From Pelomonas sp047654785 (GTDB lineage Bacteria > Pseudomonadota > Gammaproteobacteria > Burkholderiales > Burkholderiaceae_C), in contig NZ_JASGKQ010000002.1 in the NCBI RefSeq assembly GCF_047654785.1, positions 620,001 to 684,000 on the forward strand: 64,000 nt of DNA, read 5' to 3'. The notes below the pieces were generated by a model. That model made no database searches, was not told where the DNA came from, and worked only from the letters and a program-made list of their open reading frames with translations. Shown in pieces: positions 55,901 to 62,548 of this stretch (positions are counted from its first letter, which is position 1; every line of letters begins with the position of its first letter). The position numbers and the translations under genes were made by a program.

Positions 55901-57029
55901 CGTCCACCTCGCCGCCCAGCACCTGGTCCTGCGGCCCGAGCTGCAGCGCGACGCCCCAGTCCGAGCGCGGCCAGGCCACGCCGTCGCCGCTGACGAAGCC
56001 CAGCTGCTGCGCGCGCAGGCTCAGCGCGTCGCGGCTGCGGGCCAGCTCCAGCCGGCCCTCGATGCGGTCCAGGTCCAGCGCCGGGCCGGTGGCCAGCAGC
56101 TTCAGCCGCACGGCGCGCAGCGCCAGGTCCAGCGTCGCGCCGACGGGCCGGCCGTCCTTGAACTGGCCCCAGGCGCGCACGGCGCCGTCGCCCTCGCTGA
56201 GCTGGAAGGGCAGGTCCACGTGGCGGCGCAGCTGGCGCAGGTCGGCGCGCGGCAGCTCGGCGTAGAGCTGGCCGCTCCAGTGCCGGAACTCGCCGGGCCG
56301 CTTGAGCAGGCGCTGCGTGAACCGGCCGCGCAGCGTGAAGCGCCGGCCCCAGTCGGCGGGGGGCGTGGCGTCCAGCCGCAGCGCGTGGCGGCGCAGGCCG
56401 TTGCGCATGACGAAGTGGAGGTCGGACAGCGCCAGCGGCCGCGCGTCGGCGCGCGTCTCGTCCACCCAGCGCACGCGGCCGCCGACGATGGCCAGCTCCG
56501 GCTGGCTGAACAGCCAGTCCAGCGCCGCCTCGGTGGCGCCGGTGTCGATGCGCTCGGCGCCGTCCAGCCCCAGCCCGCCGACGAACAGCCGGCCCTGGGC
56601 GTCGCGGCGGATGGTCAGCTCGGGCTTGTCCACCAGCAGCTGCGAGAAGCGCGGCTGCAGCACGACCAGCGACTGCGCCGACAGCACCGCCGCCACGCGC
56701 GGCAGCCGCAGGCCCGGGCGGCCGGCGGCGTCCAGCACCTGCACGTCGCCCAGCTCCATGCGCGGCATCCAGCCGCCGGACTCGACGCGGAGCCGGCCGA
56801 TGCGCAGCTCCACCCCCAGGGTCTTTGAGGCTTCCCGCTCCAGCCAGGGGCGCCAGTCGTCGGCGTGCGGGAGAATGACCCAGTGCAACACGCCCCAGGC
56901 CGCCGCCCCCACCGCCCACAGCAGCGCCAGCAGCAGCAAGGCCCAGCGCAGCGCCACCCAGCACAGGCGCAGGGGCCGGCCGGCGGCGCGGGAGCAGTGA
57001 TGGAGGGCGGCCGAGAGGAAGTCAGACAC
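52983..57029 (-). CDS. yhdP: YhdP-family AsmA-like envelope protein
   Basis: A 1348-residue protein with one N-terminal membrane helix (WALLLLALLWAVGAAAWGVL) and a very long, repetitive beta-rich periplasmic part of the AsmA/TamB-like bridge type (DUF3971). The start is GTG 57029, MSDFLSAALHHCS. The C-terminal part (GVTGDVAIAAGVARSDNIRI, VSAGGASLAYAAINPAVALG, FRITGTWEDPRVEKV) is the conserved end of the family. YhdP, with TamB and YdbH, carries phospholipids to the outer membrane. It is divergent to glnE with 58 bases between them and coupled to the nitrilase gene. Confidence 0.92.
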   Translation of the reverse strand: MSDFLSAALHHCSRAAGRPLRLCWVALRWALLLLALLWAVGAAAWGVLHWVILPHADDWRPWLEREASKTLGVELRIGRLRVESGGWMPRMELGDVQVLDAAGRPGLRLPRVAAVLSAQSLVVLQPRFSQLLVDKPELTIRRDAQGRLFVGGLGLDGAERIDTGATEAALDWLFSQPELAIVGGRVRWVDETRADARPLALSDLHFVMRNGLRRHALRLDATPPADWGRRFTLRGRFTQRLLKRPGEFRHWSGQLYAELPRADLRQLRRHVDLPFQLSEGDGAVRAWGQFKDGRPVGATLDLALRAVRLKLLATGPALDLDRIEGRLELARSRDALSLRAQQLGFVSGDGVAWPRSDWGVALQLGPQDQVLGGEVDAQRLDFALMAQIARRLPLGERAHALLAELQPQGVLTALSARWQGPLDAPRSYRVKAQVDGLAVAAGTAAPDGHAGRPGLRGAALALDASERGGQARLTVRDGALALPGLFEDPVLPVTRLSTQLSWQLPPAAPDARTPGEVTLRLREVRLQSPDLNGEFEATWRRAAGATGPGFLDLAGRAGRVDATRVARYVPQHLTDTRRYLAGALLAGEARNTTVRLRGELAEFPFDQPRASGIFRVATQARGVRLAYVPPGDAGTAWPALEGVDADVVFDRAALQIRDGRARVLGYELAGVAGGIRDLHHERVLALEGGGRGGGAELLAFVRASPLDEWLGHALRPAAAQGGVALKLGLTIPLDDPARTAVKGQLQFGGVDLRLRPELPPLGGVRGRVDFDGHGLQLAGVTARLLGGEAALDGGTQPGGGLRFTVQGQATAEGLRHAAELGAAARYAQAASGQAAYRFQIAVPRTGAAELSLFSTLQGLALDLPAPARKEADAALPLRLLVSPTGAERDELRLELGAPGAALLQAQLQRDVSGGAARVLRGAVAVQDRLPALPASGVLLQVDTASLDLDAWRQRLAALAGDTGAEGGAGDAAGLLPSRIALRSQALTLHGRQLGAVAATAARDGAHWRIDVDAAQAAGRIDLQGVRDGRVDAVQARLTRLALPRAQADPVGELMAPAGADGGGAPLPSLDIEVDDFELAGRRLGRLLVRAQAPAAARDWTLQALQLHAPEATLNASGRWGGAAGRRRTQLDWTLDVADAGRLLERLGQGQVLRGGKGRLAGQVGWDGSPLAPHYPSMAGALHMQLDTGTFLKVEPGVGRLLGVLSLQSLPRRLLLDFRDVFAEGFTFDGVTGDVAIAAGVARSDNIRIRGLQAAVLVEGSTDLAAETQQLRVVVVPEVSAGGASLAYAAINPAVALGAFLAQLILSRPVAAANTREFRITGTWEDPRVEKVEKAVAPASAAQPGESLP

Positions 57030-57087
57030 GTTCTGTCTTGGGCACGGGGAATCGGCCGGCAGGCAATCTAGCAGAAAGGGATTGTGA

Positions 57088-59790
57088 GTGACCGTCTGCG
57101 CTGACCACAGCCGCTTCGTGCAGCGGGTGCGCCGCCGCTATGCGGCCGAGCTGCCGCTGCTGCCGCCGGGCCTGCCCGGGCGGGCCGAGATCGCGGCGTT
57201 GATCGACACGCTGGCGGCCGGCCGGCCGCTGGCCAGCAGCCTGCGCGTGGCCCGCCACCTGGTGCTGGAGCGGCTGGCGGTGCTGGACATCGAGCAGCAC
57301 GCCGGCGTGGCCGACGTGACGCTGGCGATGACCCACCTGGCCGAGGTCACGCTGGACCGTGCGCTGGCCGCCGCGCGCGCCGAGCTGGACGGGATCCACG
57401 GCGCGCCGCGCACCGCCGACGGCGGCGACATCGCCTTCTGGGTGCTGGGCATGGGCAAGCTGGGGGCGCGCGAGCTGAACGTGTCGTCCGACATCGATCT
57501 GATCTACGTCTACGAGGACGACGGCGCCACGCACGGCGCGCGGCCGGTGTCGGCGCACGAGTATTTCGCCAACGTGGCCAAGCGCCTGTACGCGCTGATC
57601 GGCGACGTGACCGACGACGGCCAGGTGTTCCGCGTCGACCTGGCGCTGCGCCCCAACGGCAAGAGCGGCCCGCCGGTGGTCAGCCTGGCGATGCTGGAGG
57701 AGTACTTCCTCGTGCAGGGCCGCGAGTGGGAGCGCTTCGCGTGGCTGAAGAGCCGCGTCGTCGCGCCGCTGGCCGGCCCGGGCGCGCCGGGCGACCCGCG
57801 CACGCTGGCGCTGCGCGACCTCGTCACGCCCTTCGTCTACCGCCGCTACCTGGACTACGGCGTGTTCGAGGGCCTGCGCCAGCTGCACGGCAAGGTGCGC
57901 AGCGAGGCCAAGGCGCGCGCCGCCGGCCGGCCCGAGCGGGCCAACGACGTGAAGCTCTCGCGCGGCGGCATCCGCGAGATCGAGTTCATCGTGCAGCTGC
58001 TGCAGGTGGTGCGCGGCGGCCAGTTCCCGGAGATCCGCACCCGCTCCACCGTCAAGGCGCTGGCCCAGCTGGCCGCGCGCGGGCTGATGAAGGCCGAGAC
58101 CGCGCAGCGCCTGGGCGAGGCCTATGTGTTCCTGCGCCGGGTCGAGCACCGCATCCAGTTCCTGGACGACCAGCAGACCCACTGCCTGCCGCAGGCCGAC
58201 GCCGACCTGGCCTGGATCGCCGCGTCGCTGCCGCTGCCGGACGCCTGCGCGCTGTTCGGCCGGCTGTGCGACGTGCGCGAGCTGGTGGCCACCGAGTTCG
58301 ACGCGCTGCTGCACGAGGGCGGCGACAGGCCGGCCGGCGGCTGCAAGGGCGGCCAGTGCGGCGGCCCGGCGCCAGCGGTGGACGGCGAGGACTTCCTGCA
58401 CGGCCTGCCCGAGCCGCTGGCCGCGGCCGTGCGGGCGCTGGCCGACGGCCCGCGCGTGCAGGGGCTGCGCGAGGAATCGCGCCAGCGGCTGGCCCGGCTG
58501 TTCCAGCGCGCCGCGCAGGCCGTGGCGGCCGGGGAGTGCACGCTGGACGCCGCGCTGCGCTTCGTCGACTGGGTGGGCCCGCTGCTGCGCCGCGAGAGCT
58601 ACCTGGCGCTGCTGGTCGAGCGCCCGGCGGTGCAGCAGCGGCTGCTGCGGCTGCTGGGCCTGGCGCGCTGGCCGATGCGCTACCTGATGCAGCACCCCGG
58701 CGTCATCGACGAGCTGGCCGACCCGCTGCTGCTGACGGCCCGCTTCGACCGCGACGCCTTCCTGGCCGACCTCGGCGAGCGCGAGCAGGGCTGGGCGCGC
58801 AGCGGCCAGGCGGACGAGGAGTCGCTGCTGGACACGCTGCGCCGCGCCCACCATGCCGAGGTGTTCCGCACGCTGGTGCGCGACGTGGAGGGCCGCATCA
58901 GCGTCGAGCAGGTGGCCGACGACCTGTCGCTGCTGGCCGACGCGGTGCTGCAGCTGGCCATCGGCTGGGCCTGGCGCCGCTTCGGCAAGGCGCACCGGCC
59001 CGACCCGCGCCTGGCCGTCATCGCCTACGGCAAGCTGGGCGGCAAGGAGCTGGGCTACGGCGGCGACCTGGACGTGGTGTTCGTCTTCGACGACGACGAC
59101 GAGAACGCCACCGAGATCTACGGCGCCTTCGTGCGCCGGCTGATCACCTGGCTGACGCTGCGCACGGCGGCCGGCGAGCTGTTCGACATCGACACCGCGC
59201 TGCGGCCCAACGGCAACTCGGGGCTGCTGGTCACGTCGCTGGACCAGTTCGAGGCCTACCAGACCGGCCGCGGCAGCAACACCGCATGGACCTGGGAGCA
59301 CCAGGCCATCACGCGGGCGCGCTTCTGCGCCGGCGACGCCCGGCTGGCGCCGCGCTGCGAGGCGGTGCGCCGCCAGGTGCTGACCGCGCCGCGCGACGCC
59401 GACGCACTGCGGCGCGAGGTGCAGGCCATGCGCGAGAAGGTGCGCGCCGCGCGGCCGGTGCGGGCCGGGCTGTTCGACGTCAAGCACAGCGAGGGCGGCA
59501 TGATGGACGCCGAGTTCGCGGTGCAGTACCTGGTGCTGGCCCATGCGGCCGCGCACCCGGCGCTGCAGGACGACCTCGGCAACATCGCGCTGCTGCGCCT
59601 GGCCGAGACGCTGGGTCTGCTGCCGGCCGGCGTGGGCGCGGCGGCGGCGGACGCCTACCGCGAGCTGCGCCGGGTGCAGCACCGCGCGCGGCTGGACGAG
59701 CAATCGACGGCGCTGGACGCCGAGGCCGCCGCGCCGCTGGCGGCGCATCGGGACGCGGTGCGGGCACTGTGGCGGGCCGTGTTTGGTTGA
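57088..59790 (+). CDS. glnE: Bifunctional glutamine synthetase adenylyltransferase/deadenylase
   Basis: A 900-residue cytoplasmic enzyme that attaches and removes AMP on glutamine synthetase under PII control. There are two nucleotidyltransferase domains, each with the Gly-x-x-x-Asp-x-Asp core: LGARELNVSSDIDLIYVYED (N-terminal, deadenylase side) and LGGKELGYGGDLDVVFVFDD (C-terminal, adenylylase side). Between and after them are helical domains, and the GlnD-PII UR-transferase-like block GGIREIEFIVQLLQVVRGG is present. The start is GTG 57088, with AAAGGG upstream. The stop overlaps the rhombosortase start region. Confidence 0.95.
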   Translation: MTVCADHSRFVQRVRRRYAAELPLLPPGLPGRAEIAALIDTLAAGRPLASSLRVARHLVLERLAVLDIEQHAGVADVTLAMTHLAEVTLDRALAAARAELDGIHGAPRTADGGDIAFWVLGMGKLGARELNVSSDIDLIYVYEDDGATHGARPVSAHEYFANVAKRLYALIGDVTDDGQVFRVDLALRPNGKSGPPVVSLAMLEEYFLVQGREWERFAWLKSRVVAPLAGPGAPGDPRTLALRDLVTPFVYRRYLDYGVFEGLRQLHGKVRSEAKARAAGRPERANDVKLSRGGIREIEFIVQLLQVVRGGQFPEIRTRSTVKALAQLAARGLMKAETAQRLGEAYVFLRRVEHRIQFLDDQQTHCLPQADADLAWIAASLPLPDACALFGRLCDVRELVATEFDALLHEGGDRPAGGCKGGQCGGPAPAVDGEDFLHGLPEPLAAAVRALADGPRVQGLREESRQRLARLFQRAAQAVAAGECTLDAALRFVDWVGPLLRRESYLALLVERPAVQQRLLRLLGLARWPMRYLMQHPGVIDELADPLLLTARFDRDAFLADLGEREQGWARSGQADEESLLDTLRRAHHAEVFRTLVRDVEGRISVEQVADDLSLLADAVLQLAIGWAWRRFGKAHRPDPRLAVIAYGKLGGKELGYGGDLDVVFVFDDDDENATEIYGAFVRRLITWLTLRTAAGELFDIDTALRPNGNSGLLVTSLDQFEAYQTGRGSNTAWTWEHQAITRARFCAGDARLAPRCEAVRRQVLTAPRDADALRREVQAMREKVRAARPVRAGLFDVKHSEGGMMDAEFAVQYLVLAHAAAHPALQDDLGNIALLRLAETLGLLPAGVGAAAADAYRELRRVQHRARLDEQSTALDAEAAAPLAAHRDAVRALWRAVFG

Positions 59791-60353
59791 CGCTGTGCGC
59801 GGCGCTGGCCGCGCTGTCGCTGCTGGCCTGGCCGCTGCCGCGCGCGGCGCTGGACTGGCAGGCCGGCCTGGCCGCGGCGCAGCCCTGGCGCGCCGCGACG
59901 GCGGCCTTCGTGCACTGGACGCCGACCCACCTGGCCGCCAACCTCGCCGGCTGCGCCGTCGTCGCGCTGCTGGGCTGGCGCGCCGCGCTGGGCCGCCGCG
60001 AGGCCGCCGCCGGCCTGGTCGCGCTGCCGCTGGCGCAGCTGGGCCTGCTGCTGCGGCCCGACCTGCCGCGTTACGCCGGCCTGTCCGGCGCGCTGCATGC
60101 GCTGGCCGCCATCGCCGCGCTGGCGCTGCTGGCGCGGCGCGGCCGCGAGCGCTGGATCGGCGCGGCCGTCGCCGCCGGCCTGGCCGCCAAGCTGGCGCTG
60201 GAGCAGCCGTTCGGCCCGGCGCTGCGTGCCACCGCCGGCTTCGACTTCGCGGTGGCGCCGTTCGCCCACCTCAGCGGCGCCATCGCCGGCGCCATCGCCT
60301 GGCGGCTGACAATGCGCGCCGGCCAACCAACAAGGAACCCGCATGGGACGTGA
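59769..60353 (+). CDS. Rhombosortase (rhomboid-family intramembrane protease)
   Basis: A 194-residue, six-helix intramembrane serine protease of the rhombosortase branch, which removes C-terminal GlyGly-CTERM tails of secreted proteins. Seen are the first helix (LCAALAALSLLAWPL), FVHWTPTHLAANLAGCAVV, the serine helix YAGLSGALHALAAIAAL and the histidine helix VAPFAHLSGAIAGAIAW. The start may be GTG 59769 (used here) or TTG 59787; both overlap the end of glnE. A likely substrate type, an S8 protease, is encoded at 62549 in the same direction, but its C-terminus lies beyond the window. Confidence 0.82.
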   Translation: MAGRVWLTLCAALAALSLLAWPLPRAALDWQAGLAAAQPWRAATAAFVHWTPTHLAANLAGCAVVALLGWRAALGRREAAAGLVALPLAQLGLLLRPDLPRYAGLSGALHALAAIAALALLARRGRERWIGAAVAAGLAAKLALEQPFGPALRATAGFDFAVAPFAHLSGAIAGAIAWRLTMRAGQPTRNPHGT

Positions 60354-60942
60354 AGCCAGCTGCACCGCCCGCGTGGGCGGCGAGACCGCGGAACTCACCG
60401 CGCTGCTCGAATCCACCACCATCGTGCTGCGCGGCGCGATCCGGCGCAAATGGGCCATCGCCGCGCTGCAGGGCCTGCGCGTGGTCGGCGGCGAGCTGCT
60501 GTTCGACGCGGACGGCGAGGCCGTCGCGCTGGCGCTGGGCGAGAAGGAGGCCGGCAAGTGGCTGGCCAAGCTGCAGGCGCCGCCGCCGACGCTGGCCGCC
60601 AAGCTGGGCGTCAGCGCCGAGAACCCGGCGCTGCTGATCGGCCCGACCGTCGGCCCGCTGGACCCGGCGCTGGCCGAGGCGCTGGCGCAGGGCCTGACCG
60701 GCAACGTGAAGGCCGCGCGCATGCTGGTGGCCGTGATCAGCAAGCCCGGCGAGCTGGAGCGCATGGCCGAGTTCCACGCGGCGATGATCTGCAAGACCGT
60801 CTGGGTGGTGCACCCGAAGGGGCCGGGGGCCTTCCCGTCCGACGGCGAGGTGCGCGCCGCGATGCGTGGCTGGGGCTATGTGGACAACAAGAGCTGCGCC
60901 GTGTCGGAGCGGCTGACGGCCACGCGCTACGTCCGCCGCTAG
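60343..60942 (+). CDS. Hypothetical protein (199 aa), DUF3052-like C-terminus
   Basis: A soluble protein with ATG 60343 behind AAGGA. The N-terminal half is beta-rich (SCTARVGGETAELTALLEST; RGAIRRKWAIAALQGLRVVG). The C-terminal half (ICKTVWVVHPKGPGAFPSDG, then VRAAMRGWGYVDNKSCAVSE, ending in TATRYVRR) looks like the DUF3052 pattern of a strand with PKG and a conserved W and D. I do not recognise a specific function. It overlaps the rhombosortase gene by 11 bases, and the DMT gene follows two bases after its stop, so the three may share a transcript. Confidence 0.65.
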   Translation: MGREASCTARVGGETAELTALLESTTIVLRGAIRRKWAIAALQGLRVVGGELLFDADGEAVALALGEKEAGKWLAKLQAPPPTLAAKLGVSAENPALLIGPTVGPLDPALAEALAQGLTGNVKAARMLVAVISKPGELERMAEFHAAMICKTVWVVHPKGPGAFPSDGEVRAAMRGWGYVDNKSCAVSERLTATRYVRR

Positions 60943-60944
60943 CC

Positions 60945-61826
60945 ATGCGCCAGTCGCACCTCGATCCGCGCGCCGTCGCGCTGCTGCTGCTGTGCTGCCT
61001 GCTGTGGGGCATCAACCAGGTCGCCGCCAAGGCGGCGCTGACGGAGATCGGGCCGCTGTGGCAGGCGGGGCTGCGCTCGGTCGTGGCCGGCGTGCTGGTC
61101 TGGCTGTGGTCCGCGGGGCGCGGCGTGCGGCTGTTCGGCCGCGACGGCAGCCTGGGCGGCGGGCTGCTGGCCGGCGCGCTGTTCGCGGCCGAGTTCGCCT
61201 GCATCTTCGTCGGGCTGCAGTACACCAGCGCCTCGCGCATGGTGGTGTTCATCTACCTGTCGCCCTTCGTCGTCGCGCTGGGCATGCCCTTCATCGCGCG
61301 CGGCGAGCGGCTGTCGGGCCGGCAGTGGGCCGGCCTGGTGCTGGCCTTCGGCGCGGTGGCGTTCGCGTTCGCGGAGGGCTTCTCGGCGCCGCACAGCCCG
61401 CGCCAGTGGTGGGGCGACGCGCTGGGCGTGGCCGCCGCGGTGCTGTGGGGCGGCACGACGCTGGCCATCCGGGCGACCCGGCTGGCCGCCGCGCCGGCCG
61501 AGAAGACGCTGCTCTACCAGCTCGCCGTGTCGGCGCTGGCGCTGTGCGCGGCGGCCGCGTTCGCGGGCGAGCCGCTGCCGGCGCAGTGGTCGCCGCGGCT
61601 GCTGGGGCTGTTCGGCTTCCAGGCCGTCGTCGTCTCGTTCGTCAGCTACCTGATCTGGTTCTGGCTGGTGCGCCACTACGCGGCGACCCGGCTGGCCGTG
61701 TTCACGCTCAGCACGCCGCTGTTCGGGCTGCTGGCCGGCGCGCTGCTGCTCGGCGAGGGCATCAGCGCGCGGCTGGTGATGGCGCTGGCCGCGCTGGCCG
61801 CCGGCATCGTGCTCGTCAACCGCTGA
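60945..61826 (+). CDS. DMT/EamA-family transporter
   Basis: A ten-helix inner-membrane protein of 293 residues with two EamA repeats: LLLLCCLLWGINQVAAKAAL, FAAEFACIFVGLQYTSASRM, IYLSPFVVALGMPFIARGER, and the second repeat ending LFGLLAGALLLGEGISARLV. Substrate not known; most relatives export metabolites or amino acids. ATG 60945 starts two bases after the preceding stop. It differs from the two other DMT proteins of the window (17235, 24157), with no sign of recent duplication. Confidence 0.85.
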   Translation: MRQSHLDPRAVALLLLCCLLWGINQVAAKAALTEIGPLWQAGLRSVVAGVLVWLWSAGRGVRLFGRDGSLGGGLLAGALFAAEFACIFVGLQYTSASRMVVFIYLSPFVVALGMPFIARGERLSGRQWAGLVLAFGAVAFAFAEGFSAPHSPRQWWGDALGVAAAVLWGGTTLAIRATRLAAAPAEKTLLYQLAVSALALCAAAAFAGEPLPAQWSPRLLGLFGFQAVVVSFVSYLIWFWLVRHYAATRLAVFTLSTPLFGLLAGALLLGEGISARLVMALAALAAGIVLVNR

Positions 61827-61860
61827 GCCCCGTCCCTTTTTCCACCCTGGAGACGCTCCC

Positions 61861-62517
61861 ATGATCACCCTCTGCGGCATCCCGATGTCCAACTACTACA
61901 ACAAGGTCAAGCTGGCCTTGCTGGAAAAGGGCATCCCCTTCACCGAGGAATACGTGCGCACCCATTCGCACGACGAGGCCGTGCTGAGCTGCACGCCGCT
62001 GGGCAAGGTGCCCTTCATCAAGACGCCGCACGGTCCGCTGTGCGAGAGCCAGGTCATCACCGACTACCTGGAGGCCGCCTACCCCGGCACGCCCGCGCTG
62101 CTGCCGGCCGACCCCTTCCAGGCCGCCAAGGTGCGCGAGCTGATCGCCTTCGTGGAGCTGCACCTGGAGCTGGTGGCGCGCGAGCTGTACGCCGAGGCCT
62201 TCTTCGGCGGCCAGGTCAGCGACGGCACGAAGAAGCGCGTGGCCCGCGTGCTGCCGGCCAACATCCAGGCTTTCAAGCGCCTGGCCCGCTTCGGCCCCTA
62301 CCTGGCCGGCGACCGTTTCACGATGGCGGACTGCGCCGCCTGGGCCAGCCTGCCGCTGGTGGCGATGGCCACCAAGGCGGTCTACGGCGACGACCTGCTG
62401 GCCGCCGGCGGCGTGGACTGGAAGCCCTACGCCAAGCTCATCGGCGAGCGCCCGCACGCCGCCCGCGTGGCCGCCGACCGCAAGGCCGACGCGCAGCGGC
62501 AGCAGCCGGCCGCCTAA
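61861..62517 (+). CDS. Glutathione S-transferase family protein
   Basis: A 218-residue cytosolic GST starting MITLCGIPMSNYYNKVKLAL, with a Ser/Asn-Tyr site in the catalytic position. LGKVPFIKTPHGPLCESQVI holds the cis-Pro and the Glu-Ser glutathione contacts, and the C-terminal helical domain has LAGDRFTMADCAAWASL with the N-capping Asp. It stands alone, 34 bases after the DMT gene. A terminator hairpin begins inside its last codons (62505-62535). The conjugated substrate is not known. Confidence 0.88.
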   Translation: MITLCGIPMSNYYNKVKLALLEKGIPFTEEYVRTHSHDEAVLSCTPLGKVPFIKTPHGPLCESQVITDYLEAAYPGTPALLPADPFQAAKVRELIAFVELHLELVARELYAEAFFGGQVSDGTKKRVARVLPANIQAFKRLARFGPYLAGDRFTMADCAAWASLPLVAMATKAVYGDDLLAAGGVDWKPYAKLIGERPHAARVAADRKADAQRQQPAA

Positions 62518-62535
62518 ACTGGCCGGCCTTTTTTT
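62505..62535 (+). terminator. Terminator overlapping the GST stop codon
   Basis: A 7-base stem (GCCGGCC at 62505-62511 and GGCCGGC at 62521-62527) encloses GCCTAAACT, which holds the TAA stop. Seven Ts follow at 62529-62535. It uses the last coding bases as its left arm, so there is no 3' untranslated region to speak of. Confidence 0.75.
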
Positions 62536-62548
62536 CCGCCCCGCCGCC

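Noticed and set aside
52180..56964. A minus-strand frame of about 1590 codons joining yhdP and the nitrilase
   Set aside because: Only its last 268 codons (nitrilase) are real; the rest is out of phase with yhdP, whose own frame ends at 52983.
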